The position numbers were made by a program, and so were the translations under genes. A DNA stretch of 64,000 bases from CAYGZL01 sp964354345 (GTDB lineage: Bacteria; Chloroflexota; Anaerolineae; Anaerolineales; UBA4823): the NCBI GenBank assembly GCA_964354345.1, contig CAYGZL010000151.1, positions 62,001-126,000 of the forward strand, written 5' to 3'. Positions 53,301-61,158 of the stretch are shown piece by piece. The first letter of the stretch is position 1. Each line of letters begins with the position of its first letter. The notes under the pieces are model-generated. The model searched no databases and was not told the DNA's origin. It was given only the letters and a program-made list of their open reading frames with translations.

Positions 53301-53893
53301 ATGGAAAATTTATCATGATGTGGGGCTTCTTTGGGCAGGCCGAGACAAATGAGGCGTTTTGGGGACCGCGCGATGTGGCTGTGGATGCCAAAGGCCAGGT
53401 ATTTGTTACAGACACGGGCAATAAGCGCGTGGTGATCTTCGATGCCGATGGGAAATATATCTCACAATTTGGTGAAGCCGGGATGGCTGAAGGACAATTT
53501 GATGAACCGGTCGGTTTGGCAATCAGCAGCGATGATATCATTTATGTTGCTGATACCTGGAATCAACGCTTTCAGGCCTTTACATTAGTGGATGGCGTTT
53601 ACAAGGTAATTAATACCCGGGAGGTGGCTGCCTGGTACGGTCAATCGCTGGATAATAAACCTTATCTGGCAATCGATAAAGCTGGACACCTGTATGTGGC
53701 GGATCCGGAAGGCTACCGGGTCCTCGAGTTTACGGCACAGGGTGAATTCATCCGCTACTGGGGTGATTTCGGTACCAATACTGAGAGTTTTGGTCTGGTA
53801 GGAGCCATTGCTGCCGGGGACCCACTGAACGGCGTATGGGTAAGTGATGCTGGCAACAGCCGCCTGATGCACTTCTCGCCTCCGGGGCCTTAA
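50363..53893 (+). CDS. Agl23-type (TIGR03663) membrane glycosyltransferase-like protein fused to NHL repeats
   Basis: The 1176-residue protein combines an ArnT/PMT-like membrane core with a beta-propeller. The N-terminal part has the acidic loop motif SHDETIHVYHN after the first membrane segment, then about 13 membrane segments to about residue 690. A soluble segment follows. From about residue 883 to the C-terminus there are about six NHL-type blades (PDGSLYVADTDNHRIQ, PDGSVYVADTWNHRVQ, KGQVFVTDTGNKRVV). The family is linked to lipid-linked oligosaccharide transfer in archaea and Chloroflexi. The fused propeller probably binds its target or sugar at the outside. The start is the ATG at 50363 behind GGAGGA. 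An in-frame TTG at 50351 is unlikely. Confidence 0.82.
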   Translation: MQTKLDAPPDNEPRSSWLDLPILQFIVINRETLLFAVIVVLAIISRFYDLETRVMSHDETIHVYHNSWSLYNGQGYRHDPLSHGPFQTHVVALSYFLFGDSDTSARIPAVLFSIATVAFMWYYRRYLGRAGTVAAAVMTLISPYMLYYGRYVRNESFAAFFGVVTIWAMLRYLETGRARYSYIFIAAVALHFCTKETSFIYAAQALIFLGLYFVLQVFQKPWVEPGWRTPFAGALVGGLALTGGGLFLGLMWGKAGILTATETAAPAIPGQPATGQAVATTPAFVGILVALGVILLLLAVYFLIRGYTLPALRRERSLTLLIILFTLVLPHLSAFPVRLAGWKVPTNATDVINLSMQDIEHIAVFLAPMIIVAIVIGVWWEWRLWLVNAAIFYAIFTIFYTTVFTNGPGFFTGLVGSLGYWLVQQDVKRGSQPLYYYIFIQIPIYEYLPALASLLGLGYLITRKTKKLAIIPANITDLESHEDAIVSEITSAELTDRVETAEINSLISQPVEIEPFHAVDRNPVEEHREEPTPALALLAFWAILSVIAYTVAGEKMPWLTVHMTWPFILLGGWAVGQLIEKIDWAVFRSKRGWLMLILLPFLIVSLISTLLSLLGTQPPFQGKELVQLEATSTFITSLLFTAGCGVALYFLTKSWPVRQLIRILTLFVFSLLAVLTARTTIQANYINFDNANELLVYAHSAGGVKQALAQVDEISRRTTDGLNIPVAFDGEYPFWWYLRRYKDTRYFGQTPTRSLREAPIIIVGQNNFGKIEPVVGQDYVKFEYIRLWWPNQDYYDLSWERVWNAIRDPQMRAAIFQIWLNRNYTQYGKATGRDFSLQNWSPSERFRLYIRKDIIKQLWNYGTIASAEAVVADPYEGKAIKLSADRIIGGPGTQPGQFQRPRKIALAPDGSLYVADTDNHRIQHLTQDGQVLQTWGGFGDAAKGAQGGLFNQPWGLAVAPDGSVYVADTWNHRVQKFTADGKFIMMWGFFGQAETNEAFWGPRDVAVDAKGQVFVTDTGNKRVVIFDADGKYISQFGEAGMAEGQFDEPVGLAISSDDIIYVADTWNQRFQAFTLVDGVYKVINTREVAAWYGQSLDNKPYLAIDKAGHLYVADPEGYRVLEFTAQGEFIRYWGDFGTNTESFGLVGAIAAGDPLNGVWVSDAGNSRLMHFSPPGP

Positions 53894-53901
53894 GTTATTG
53901 G

Positions 53902-54129
53902 TTAAAAGAGCCCGCGGAAAACGAGTAACAGACCCAGGAGAAAGATTGGAATTCCGACTGGCAGGGCAATGAGTGTCAATGATACAATCACCCCGACCAG
54001 CATCAATACGAGCCCAAGTATCACGGCCACCAAACGACCGGTCAGACCGACTATCCAGGCGATTAACTGCCATATCGCCCAGAATGGCCATAACAGGATT
54101 GGAACATGGCGTTTTCGTTCAGGAGACAT
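53902..54129 (-). CDS. Small membrane protein of unknown function
   Basis: The 75-residue protein is hydrophobic, with two or three membrane segments (WPFWAIWQLIAWIVGLTGRLVAVILGLVLMLVGVIVSLTLIALPVG and the C-terminal IPIFLLGLLLVFRGLF) and a short charged N-terminus (MSPERKRHV). GAGGAG lies upstream of the ATG at 54129. It is 20 bases downstream of the Nudix gene, so the two may be cotranscribed. Function unknown. Confidence 0.7.
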   Translation of the reverse strand: MSPERKRHVPILLWPFWAIWQLIAWIVGLTGRLVAVILGLVLMLVGVIVSLTLIALPVGIPIFLLGLLLVFRGLF

Positions 54130-54149
54130 TGTAAACACTCCTCTAATAG

Positions 54150-54662
54150 TTAAACCGAAGGATCATGGATACGGATGGTCAGGTGGTCATCCGTGTTATA
54201 AGAATATTGAGCGAAAACTGGCGTTTCACCAGGTTGCATTGCTAGCACGCGCGGTAAAATAACGGATAAATCTTCGACCAGGGGAATTTGGGTAATCTGA
54301 TGGAAGGGAATCCACTCGGGAGTGCCTTCTGCGGAGGGGAAGACTGGACAATCGGGGCACTCGCCGCGGAAGACAAATAAAACGATCCCAAGCTGAGGTT
54401 GATAATCTATCGTGACAATCCCGCACAGCCAAAGATTGACGACGGAGAGGCCAGTTTCCTCCTGCAACTCGCGTTGGGCGGCTTTAAGAATATCCTCTCC
54501 CCGTTCGATATGCCCACCGATCCCATTATAACGATTTGCCCACAAATGTTTGTGTGGCGCACCCTTTAATAACAGCACATGTTCGCCATGCGTTAAAAAG
54601 ATTAACGAGCGGGGGATCAAGCCGTAGCGTTCGGATGTAACGACCTGTTCAGAAACGGGCAT
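54150..54662 (-). CDS. Nudix hydrolase
   Basis: The 170-residue protein has a complete Nudix box: G-x5-E-x7-RELQEETGL in GGHIERGEDILKAAQRELQEE. It would hydrolyse a nucleoside diphosphate derivative, possibly a damaged nucleotide or dNTP. The protein could open upstream at 54692, but that frame runs through the aldolase terminator hairpin, so the ATG at 54662 right after the T-run is preferred. No ribosome-binding site is clear. The gene might be expressed by read-through from the aldolase gene. Confidence 0.85.
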   Translation of the reverse strand: MPVSEQVVTSERYGLIPRSLIFLTHGEHVLLLKGAPHKHLWANRYNGIGGHIERGEDILKAAQRELQEETGLSVVNLWLCGIVTIDYQPQLGIVLFVFRGECPDCPVFPSAEGTPEWIPFHQITQIPLVEDLSVILPRVLAMQPGETPVFAQYSYNTDDHLTIRIHDPSV

Positions 54663-54670
54663 GGTGGTAT

Positions 54671-54703
54671 AAAAAAGATGGCAGGCATGCAATGCCTGCC
54701 ATC
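54671..54703 (-). terminator. Intrinsic terminator of the aldolase gene
   Basis: GATGGCAGGCAT (54677-54688) and ATGCCTGCCATC (54692-54703) form a 12-base perfect stem with a three-base loop, followed on the minus strand by six T (54676-54671). This is the strongest intrinsic terminator in the window. Confidence 0.9.
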
Positions 54704-54718
54704 CTATAGCTGACCTGT

Positions 54719-56134
54719 TTAATCCGCCAGGTCGGAGACATCCCCGGCTTCAGCGTCTTTGCCGAGGTAATAATTCAGGTCTGGCATAACCACCACCGGC
54801 TTGATTGTCTGCTCAACATACTGGCGGGTACCTGCCAGTCCAAGCAGGGCGAATAGTTTGCTGAACTGTTCCTGCCAGGCCTGGACAATCTCGGCTTTCT
54901 TTTCAGCAGGCATGTGCCAGGTCTTGGCCTTGAAGGGACCAATAACGTTCTTGCGCGTCTTGTAATAAAACTGCTCGTCGGTCATCCCGGGTTTTCGCTC
55001 GGTGGCGTTCTTAACGTCCAGATATGCGTACATTTCCTTCCGCAGGTCATCCGGTGCGCGGTCAAAGAACATATTCTGGAAGTTTGTGGCCAGGTGCACT
55101 TCGCTTGCCTCAGATTCAACGAATTTACCGAAAGCATCTTCCGGTAGAGTGGAAGCGCCATGCTGAACGGTTCCCGAGATTTGGTAATCATTACGCGCTA
55201 CCACGCTCAAACGGAACAGGGTGTTAAAGTCTACGCTGACCTTAGCAATGGTGCCATCGGGTAACACCACACCACCATGGGAAGTGCCAGTCTGGATACT
55301 GATCTTGCTGATGCCGGTTTTTCCGGGTGCAATCCTGGTCAACTCGGTGTTATAGCCATCCATATAAGCACGCAACTCTTCTTCAGTAGAGTTTTGCCCA
55401 CCCACCTCGCCGATCTCACCGCCGACAGAAATGGTAATACCAGTTGGTTCGTGGGTGCGGATATAAGCGGTGAACATGGCCGATAATCCCGTGTTCAGCG
55501 CTTGTTGTTCAGGGATAGTGGCCTTGCTCAGGTCAACCAGGGTTGAGGTATCAATATCGATATTGTAGAAACCTGCGGCGATCGCTTCATCAATCAGATC
55601 TCGCAGAGACTGTAACTCAGCTTCGGGATTGGTCGCATATCGTTTCGCCGATACCTGGAAGTGGTCACCCTGGATGAAGACTGGTCCAACGTAGCCTTCA
55701 GCAATGGCGGCTGCCAAAATATTGGTCACATACTCGACCGGACGTTGCTCTGTGTAGCCCATTTCGGAGCGAGCAATTTCGAAGATGAACGCACTGGCAC
55801 TGATCGCCTGGGCGGCGCGGAAAACTGCACAGGCAGCGTCGAAGGATAAAACACGCAGGTTAATCGCCGGTACCGTAAAGTTCGTTGGGACCTCGCCGCG
55901 GCCACGCGCCATGTAGAGATCATTGATCGAAGCGGGTAAAACCCCCAGTGCATTGGCGGCCTGGCGAACAATGTAACGCGCCATCCCCTGGCGCTCACCG
56001 CTTTCAAGCGCAGATACCTCAGCCAGCCGGTAGATTGTAGCTCGTAGACGGTCTACGTCTTTTACCTCAGCTTTACCGCCATGAATCTCAAGGCTGTTAT
56101 CTAGTAATATAAGCAGGTCTTGTTGGGTAGTCAT
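54719..56134 (-). CDS. Class II fructose-bisphosphate aldolase family protein (long, 471 residues)
   Basis: The 471-residue protein resembles class II aldolases of the long Chloroflexi type. Metal-site-like motifs are VFIQGDHFQVS, EIGEVGGQN and ISIQTGTSHGGVVLPDG, and HGASTLPEDAFGKFV follows. It would split fructose-1,6-bisphosphate or a related ketose in glycolysis. It is longer than E. coli FbaA (359). A tagatose-bisphosphate or D-glucuronate-type substrate is possible. CAGGAG precedes the ATG by about eight bases, and an extended -10 (TGATATAAT at 56179-56187 on the minus strand) lies further up. It is monocistronic, ending at a strong terminator. Confidence 0.8.
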   Translation of the reverse strand: MTTQQDLLILLDNSLEIHGGKAEVKDVDRLRATIYRLAEVSALESGERQGMARYIVRQAANALGVLPASINDLYMARGRGEVPTNFTVPAINLRVLSFDAACAVFRAAQAISASAFIFEIARSEMGYTEQRPVEYVTNILAAAIAEGYVGPVFIQGDHFQVSAKRYATNPEAELQSLRDLIDEAIAAGFYNIDIDTSTLVDLSKATIPEQQALNTGLSAMFTAYIRTHEPTGITISVGGEIGEVGGQNSTEEELRAYMDGYNTELTRIAPGKTGISKISIQTGTSHGGVVLPDGTIAKVSVDFNTLFRLSVVARNDYQISGTVQHGASTLPEDAFGKFVESEASEVHLATNFQNMFFDRAPDDLRKEMYAYLDVKNATERKPGMTDEQFYYKTRKNVIGPFKAKTWHMPAEKKAEIVQAWQEQFSKLFALLGLAGTRQYVEQTIKPVVVMPDLNYYLGKDAEAGDVSDLAD

Positions 56135-56300
56135 TCGATAGCTCTCCTGGAAAATGTATACGATATATCCAAAACTTCATTATATCATCAAGTTACAACT
56201 TATCCTTCATGTTTGCGTATAAATATTATCTGATCAAATCGTATGCGTAGTCAGATTGCTGCTTTCTTAGTTGTTTCTTGAGCGGGAACCGGCAAAGGTG

Positions 56301-56329
56301 TTGCATCCTCGAATAACTAAGACTATAAT
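56301..56329 (+). promoter_or_regulatory. Promoter of the SPFH unit
   Basis: TTGCAT (56301-56306) and TATAAT (56324-56329) are 17 bases apart, with the predicted start near 56336 and a leader of about 43 bases containing AAGGAG before the ATG at 56379. Confidence 0.8.
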
Positions 56330-56378
56330 TAGGGCTGTAATGCCCCATTAAAAGAGATTGATCCAGAAGGAGTTTGCG

Positions 56379-56930
56379 ATGACAGATCAAATATTAGACA
56401 AGATCACCTCAGAAATGGATTTCTTCAAGAAAATTTTGAGTAAGATTCCAGGGTTTAAAGGTTATGTTGACCGGCAAAACCGGCGTGAAGCCGATAAACT
56501 CTTGCGGGTTAAGGTTGCCGATCGCTTCATGGAACAAGAGCAACGGATTACCCAATTACAACGGGACTTTCTTAGCCAGGGAGAAATTGCCTACATTGAT
56601 GACCTGGAAGCGGCTGCGATAAAATTGCGCACATTCGCTGATCGGATCCGCCGGGCGAGTCGGGGCTACGCTGGTTTATTCGATGCGGTAAAAATCAATG
56701 AGAATGAACTGGCGCAGTTATATGAGTTTGATGCGGCCTTGCTTGATTTAGCAGATGAGGTGGGCAGGGCGATAGACAATGTTGAGGCGTCCATTGGCAG
56801 CGATGGATTGCCTGCCGCATTCCGCAACCTGACGACCGTTGCTCAGAAAGCCATCACCACCTTTAACCAGCGTGGAGAAGTCATCCTGGGGATCGTGAAG
56901 GCCCAAACGGAAACTCCAAGCCAGGATTGA
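56379..56930 (+). CDS. Helical cytoplasmic protein of unknown function next to the SPFH gene
   Basis: The 183-residue protein is predicted to be all alpha-helical and highly charged, with heptad-like stretches (FMEQEQRITQLQRDFLSQG, AIKLRTFADRIRRASRG). It has no membrane segment. I do not recognise a family. An AAGGAG sits seven bases upstream of the ATG at 56379. A frame opening at 56358 is longer but has no such site. It precedes the SPFH-HTH gene by 43 bases and probably acts with it, for example as an oligomer partner. Confidence 0.7.
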   Translation: MTDQILDKITSEMDFFKKILSKIPGFKGYVDRQNRREADKLLRVKVADRFMEQEQRITQLQRDFLSQGEIAYIDDLEAAAIKLRTFADRIRRASRGYAGLFDAVKINENELAQLYEFDAALLDLADEVGRAIDNVEASIGSDGLPAAFRNLTTVAQKAITTFNQRGEVILGIVKAQTETPSQD

Positions 56931-56973
56931 TTGAGCGTATCTTTCGTTTTCTCTTGAAACAGGAGTAGCTAGA

Positions 56974-58047
56974 ATGACTCGAATTATTGACTTGATTGAA
57001 TATCCGGATGAGATGCGAGAAGAGATCGTGCATCGGATTCCTGAGTCCGGACAGGGTAGCATACGCCTTGGCTCGCAGTTGGTTGTCCGGGAGTCCCAGA
57101 CCGCGGTCTTCCTCCGAGATGGCACGGCAATGGATGTCTTTGGTCCTGGTCGCCATACCCTGACAACCTTGAATATTCCTTTATTAATCGACAAGATTGG
57201 TAAATTGTTCAACGCACGCACGCCCTTCCCGGCCGAGGTGTATTTCGTTGCAATGCGGGAATTTGTTGACCGCAAGTGGGGTACCGCGCAACCGATCATC
57301 GTGCGTAACCCCAATATGGGCTTGGGTGTAGCGCTTTTACAGGGATATGGCTCGTACAGCTTTCAGGTGCAGGATCCGCAGCAATTTGTGACTCAGGTAG
57401 TTGGCGCCCAAGGCATTTTCCGGACAGCCGATATCGAGAGCCGTTTGCGCTCGATGTTGCTATCCAAGCTGCAGGACTTGCTGGGGGAAACCGCTGCCAA
57501 GCAAAGCGTACCAGAACTAATCGGTTTGACTGAGGAATTAGGCGCGGGCGTGCGCGCCAAAGGGCAGGATGATTTCCTGGCCCTGGGGTTGACGCTCAAG
57601 ACATTTTATATTGAGAATCTTAAGCCCTCCACGAAGTCAGCAGAAGAGTTGCGCCAGATGGGCATGCTCGATATGGCGACTTACACCCAGCTTCAGGCTG
57701 CCGATGCTTTACGGGACGCGGCTCAGAATCCAAGCGGGGGTGCCGGTCTTACGGCTGGTATTGGCGCTGGTATTGGTGTTGGCAACGTTATTTCATCCGC
57801 CTTGTCCGGCATGACTGGCAAATCAGCGGGTGGGGCAGGTACGCCTCCAGCTGGAGGGACACCACCTGCGGGTGGCGCACCGATCGCTCCGGATGTGATG
57901 ACCCCAGCTGAAGCCGCGGCCTACATGCGTGTCGCGGAAGAGGATGTACTGGCCGCCATAACGGCTGGCGATCTTAAGGCGCGCAAGATTGGTAATGCTT
58001 ATCGGATCAGTAAAGAAGCCCTGGATACTTTTTTAAAGGGCAGCTAA
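56974..58047 (+). CDS. SPFH-domain protein with a C-terminal excisionase-like HTH
   Basis: The 357-residue protein has an SPFH core (about residues 20-220) of the virion-core-like type, with GSQLVVRESQTAVFLRDG, PAEVYFVAMREF and QFVTQVVGAQGIFRTADIESRLR. A Gly/Ala/Pro-rich linker of about 55 residues follows. A C-terminal MerR/excisionase-like helix-turn-helix (309-355, MTPAEAAAYMRVAEEDVLAAITAGDLKARKIGNAYRISKEAL) ends the protein. No membrane segment is seen. SPFH proteins form membrane-bound oligomeric rings. The HTH would add DNA or protein binding. It is in a unit with the helical gene upstream and ends at a 13-base-stem terminator. Confidence 0.82.
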   Translation: MTRIIDLIEYPDEMREEIVHRIPESGQGSIRLGSQLVVRESQTAVFLRDGTAMDVFGPGRHTLTTLNIPLLIDKIGKLFNARTPFPAEVYFVAMREFVDRKWGTAQPIIVRNPNMGLGVALLQGYGSYSFQVQDPQQFVTQVVGAQGIFRTADIESRLRSMLLSKLQDLLGETAAKQSVPELIGLTEELGAGVRAKGQDDFLALGLTLKTFYIENLKPSTKSAEELRQMGMLDMATYTQLQAADALRDAAQNPSGGAGLTAGIGAGIGVGNVISSALSGMTGKSAGGAGTPPAGGTPPAGGAPIAPDVMTPAEAAAYMRVAEEDVLAAITAGDLKARKIGNAYRISKEALDTFLKGS

Positions 58048-58062
58048 ATAATTTTATAACTA

Positions 58063-58094
58063 TCAAAAGCCCCGGCAACTCCCGGGGCTTTTGA
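58063..58094. terminator. Bidirectional intrinsic terminator after the SPFH gene
   Basis: TCAAAAGCCCCGG (58063-58075) and CCGGGGCTTTTGA (58082-58094) form a 13-base perfect stem with a six-base loop, with A/T-rich flanks on both sides. It separates the convergent SPFH and NERD-like genes. Confidence 0.85.
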
Positions 58095-58101
58095 CGCCAA
58101 T

Positions 58102-58818
58102 TCAATCACCTTCTCCACCGAACAAATCCTGGATTTGCACGATTTTCTCCTGAGAGCCCCGCTTGGATTTAGCAGCCTTGCGGATCGTTTCTTTCAGATC
58201 TTTGATGTAGATGGTCTCGCAAGGAGGCGTCTCAGTTGCAGCGATCTCAATCTGAACTTTGGGGTTGGTGAAAACTAAAACAGTTTGGATTGGTGGTAAT
58301 GTTGCCTCATCCATTTTCAGGTGTTTGAACAAGAATCGCTTTAATCGGTCGGTCTCAGCCGCGATATCCACCTCGGGGCGACCAATGCTATCCTGAGCAA
58401 AGATCCTTAGATACCAGTTGCCGCCTTTTTGATGCCACCGGTTATGCGCATAGGTGATTTTTCCGCGCTGGTGATATGGCAGGAGGATCCATACACCCGC
58501 CGGTCCGACCAGCAAGTGTGACACTGGCGTGGTGTAATGATACAGGCGATATTGGCTGCCTAACCCTTTAAGCGCCTGGCTGAGCAGCTCATCAGGGCGT
58601 GGGCTGCGCCCGAAGCGGTTACCCAGGTAAAAACTGATTTGAGAGAGGATGAAACCAAGCGCCAGACCTACCAGGGAGATGGTAAACCCAAGCTGAGAGG
58701 ACTGGTTTCTGAGAGTAAAAATCATGGAACCAACCAGTACCACGAGGCTGACAATCATGGTAATCGTGCCAATGCGCCGGTAGCGCTTGATCATTTTATC
58801 GTTACGGACAGTAATCAT
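58102..58818 (-). CDS. NERD-like membrane protein coupled to fabF
   Basis: The 238-residue protein has two membrane segments near the N-terminus (about 18-35 and 45-66). A nuclease-related-domain (NERD)-like core follows, with LLSQALKGLGSQYRLYHYTTPVSHLLVGPAGVWILLPYH and KITYAHNRWHQKGG. The usual catalytic Asp/Glu-Lys of active nucleases is not obvious. The start ATG overlaps the fabF stop (ATGA), so it is translationally coupled to plsX-fabF. It is a possible structural or regulatory partner of lipid synthesis, or a remnant nuclease. Function unknown. Confidence 0.65.
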   Translation of the reverse strand: MITVRNDKMIKRYRRIGTITMIVSLVVLVGSMIFTLRNQSSQLGFTISLVGLALGFILSQISFYLGNRFGRSPRPDELLSQALKGLGSQYRLYHYTTPVSHLLVGPAGVWILLPYHQRGKITYAHNRWHQKGGNWYLRIFAQDSIGRPEVDIAAETDRLKRFLFKHLKMDEATLPPIQTVLVFTNPKVQIEIAATETPPCETIYIKDLKETIRKAAKSKRGSQEKIVQIQDLFGGEGD

Positions 58819-60077
58819 GGAATATACCTTTTCAAGACCAGGCAGGCATTTTGCCCGCCCAGGCCAAATGAGTTGGATAAGGCGACATTGATCGTTTTTT
58901 TGCGCGCCTGGTTAGGAACATAATCCAGGTCGCACTCGGGATCAGGATATTCATAATTAATGGTTGGTGGTATCCAACCATGGTAAATTGCCAGGATGCA
59001 GGCGATGGCTTCCAAGGTGCCAGAGGCGCCCATGGCATGCCCGATCATCGACTTGGTGGAGCTAACGGCCAGGCGGTAGGCATGTTCCCCGAAAACCATC
59101 TTGATCGCCTTAGTTTCAGAGATGTCGTTTAATGGCGTAGAGCTGCCATGCGCATTGATGTAATCTACTGCTTCTGGAGGCAAACCGGCATCTTGTAGCG
59201 CCCAACGCATCGCCCGTATCGGTCCCGCCGCAGTTGGATCGGGTTGGGCAACATGGTACGCATCTGCGGAGGAGGCATGACCAGCCACCTCAGCATAAAT
59301 GCGCGCCCCGCGTGCCCGGGCATGATCAAGGCTTTCCAAGATAACCGTTGCTGATCCTTCAGAATAAATGAAACCTTCTCGCCGGGCATCGAAAGGCCGG
59401 CTGGCTGCTTCTGGATGATCATTATAGCTGGTTGGCAAGGCGCGCATCGAACAGAATCCACCGATGGCGAAATCGCGGATCAATGCCTCAGTTCCGCCTG
59501 AGATAACCAGGTCTGCCGAACCGCGCCGGATGAGCTCCGTGGCTTCTCCGATGGTTTGGGTGCCGGTGGCACAGGCGGTGACAATCGTGGTAGTCGGGCC
59601 CAGGCATTGAAATTGGTAAGAAAGCAGGAAAGCTGATAAATTCGGGATACTTGCAGGCACTATGAAGGGATTCAGGCGGCTATAACCTTGCGTCCGGAGG
59701 GTTTGGATGCCTTCATCGGTGCGATCTATCCCTCCCATTGCGGTACCAAAAACGACACCGCAGCGTTCTCCATCCGGCATTTTATCGGGTAAACAGGCAT
59801 CCCGGACAGCCTGGAAGGCTGCTCCCAGGGCAATTTGGGCAGAACGGGGATAGCGACGGGCTTCTTTGCGCTCCAGATAATCTTCCGCATTGAAATCGGG
59901 GATTTCACCGGCAATCTGACACGGGAAACTGCTGGCGTCAAATTGAGTGATCCGCCGGACACCCGACTTTCCAGACAGCCAACCGTCCCATAACAGTTGA
60001 ACAGAAGAGCCTAACGCTGAAACCGCTCCCAGGCCAGTAATGACCACGCGCCGCCGATTTACATCTGCGTTATTCAT
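58815..60077 (-). CDS. fabF: 3-oxoacyl-ACP synthase II, copy 2
   Basis: The 420-residue condensing enzyme has a complete active site: C169 in TACATGTQTIGEA, H310 in NAHGSSTPLND and H347 in KSMIGHAMGASG. It is the second fabF of the window and differs from the copy at 22035-23270 in the active-site cysteine flank (TACATGT against SACASGS). It overlaps the stop of plsX by ATGA at its start and is followed by the NERD-like gene with another ATGA, so the three are tightly coupled. Confidence 0.94.
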   Translation of the reverse strand: MNNADVNRRRVVITGLGAVSALGSSVQLLWDGWLSGKSGVRRITQFDASSFPCQIAGEIPDFNAEDYLERKEARRYPRSAQIALGAAFQAVRDACLPDKMPDGERCGVVFGTAMGGIDRTDEGIQTLRTQGYSRLNPFIVPASIPNLSAFLLSYQFQCLGPTTTIVTACATGTQTIGEATELIRRGSADLVISGGTEALIRDFAIGGFCSMRALPTSYNDHPEAASRPFDARREGFIYSEGSATVILESLDHARARGARIYAEVAGHASSADAYHVAQPDPTAAGPIRAMRWALQDAGLPPEAVDYINAHGSSTPLNDISETKAIKMVFGEHAYRLAVSSTKSMIGHAMGASGTLEAIACILAIYHGWIPPTINYEYPDPECDLDYVPNQARKKTINVALSNSFGLGGQNACLVLKRYIP

Positions 60078-61138
60078 TCGGCATCCATTGCTGTTGGAAC
60101 AGTAGGTGTGGGTTCTACTCCATTGGGATCATGGTTGGCGCGCGACTTGAGCACCGATTGCATTGCGGTTAATAAGTTAGCTGTCACGGCCTGACGAGCT
60201 GTTCTCACAGCGCTGACGATTGCCCTGGCATTCGATCTTCCGTGACCAATGAATACCAATCCAGCAATACCGAGTAGCGGAGCTGCGCCGACTTCCGTTG
60301 GATCCATCATCTGCTTAATTTTAGCAAAGGCTGGTTTGGCCAACAAACCACCGACTTTTGTCCGCAGACTGCGCAACATTTCTTCCCGGATCACATCCGT
60401 GAGCAGCTTGGCCACCGCCTCGCTGGATTTAAGTAAGATATTCCCGGTGAAACCATCCATAACCGCCACATCAACCTGACCGCCGAACAACTCTTTGCCC
60501 TCAATATTTCCGACAAAATTTAGACCACTTGATTCTAACAAGGGGTACGTGCCCTTAACCAGCTCGTTACCCTTTCCAGCTTCTTCACCATTCGATAACA
60601 AGCCTACGCGGGGTTTTTGAATATCAAGGACTTTTTCGGCGTATATAGAACCCATGATAGCAAATTGGACAAGGTGTTCAGGTTTACATTCTGGATTTGC
60701 ACCTACATCCAGGACAACGCAATAACCGCCCCGCACCGGGAACAAAGCCGCCAGTCCAGGGCGTTCTACTCCAGGCAGCGTACCCAAACGGTAAAAAGCA
60801 GTGGCCATGGCGCCGCCTGTATTGCCGGCGGTAACAAAGGCATCGGCTGCGCCAGATTTTACCAAATCCATGCCGATTGCCATAGAAGTTTTTGAACTAA
60901 GCCGCTTGGCTTTTAATGCCAGCGCCAGCCCTTTATCTTTCATGGATATAGTATCCGGGGCGTCAACGATGCGAACAGGTAGATGGTCTCCCCCCAGGGC
61001 ATGAAACCGGGATTTTAGTTGATCAGCAGGACCTACCAGGATCAACTCGTCGCCATAGAGGCGAGTTAATTCCAAAGACGCCTGCACTTCAGGTTCGGGA
61101 CATTCGTCGCTGCCCATTGCATCCAGGGCGATGTGCAT
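60074..61138 (-). CDS. plsX: Phosphate acyltransferase PlsX
   Basis: The 354-residue enzyme makes acyl-phosphate from acyl-ACP for phospholipid synthesis. The start HIALDAMGSDECPEPEVQASLE and DAPDTISMKDKG are typical. VDVAVMDGFTGNILLKSSEAVAKLL and GAAPLLGIAGLVFIGHGRSNARAI complete the core. The start is the ATG at 61138 behind AAGGAG. A longer frame to 61228 would cross the tRNA gene and is rejected. It heads plsX-fabF-NERD, and the tRNA-Leu gene is divergent. Confidence 0.96.
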   Translation of the reverse strand: MHIALDAMGSDECPEPEVQASLELTRLYGDELILVGPADQLKSRFHALGGDHLPVRIVDAPDTISMKDKGLALALKAKRLSSKTSMAIGMDLVKSGAADAFVTAGNTGGAMATAFYRLGTLPGVERPGLAALFPVRGGYCVVLDVGANPECKPEHLVQFAIMGSIYAEKVLDIQKPRVGLLSNGEEAGKGNELVKGTYPLLESSGLNFVGNIEGKELFGGQVDVAVMDGFTGNILLKSSEAVAKLLTDVIREEMLRSLRTKVGGLLAKPAFAKIKQMMDPTEVGAAPLLGIAGLVFIGHGRSNARAIVSAVRTARQAVTANLLTAMQSVLKSRANHDPNGVEPTPTVPTAMDAE

Positions 61139-61158
61139 ATATTTCTCCTTCTCAAGTG

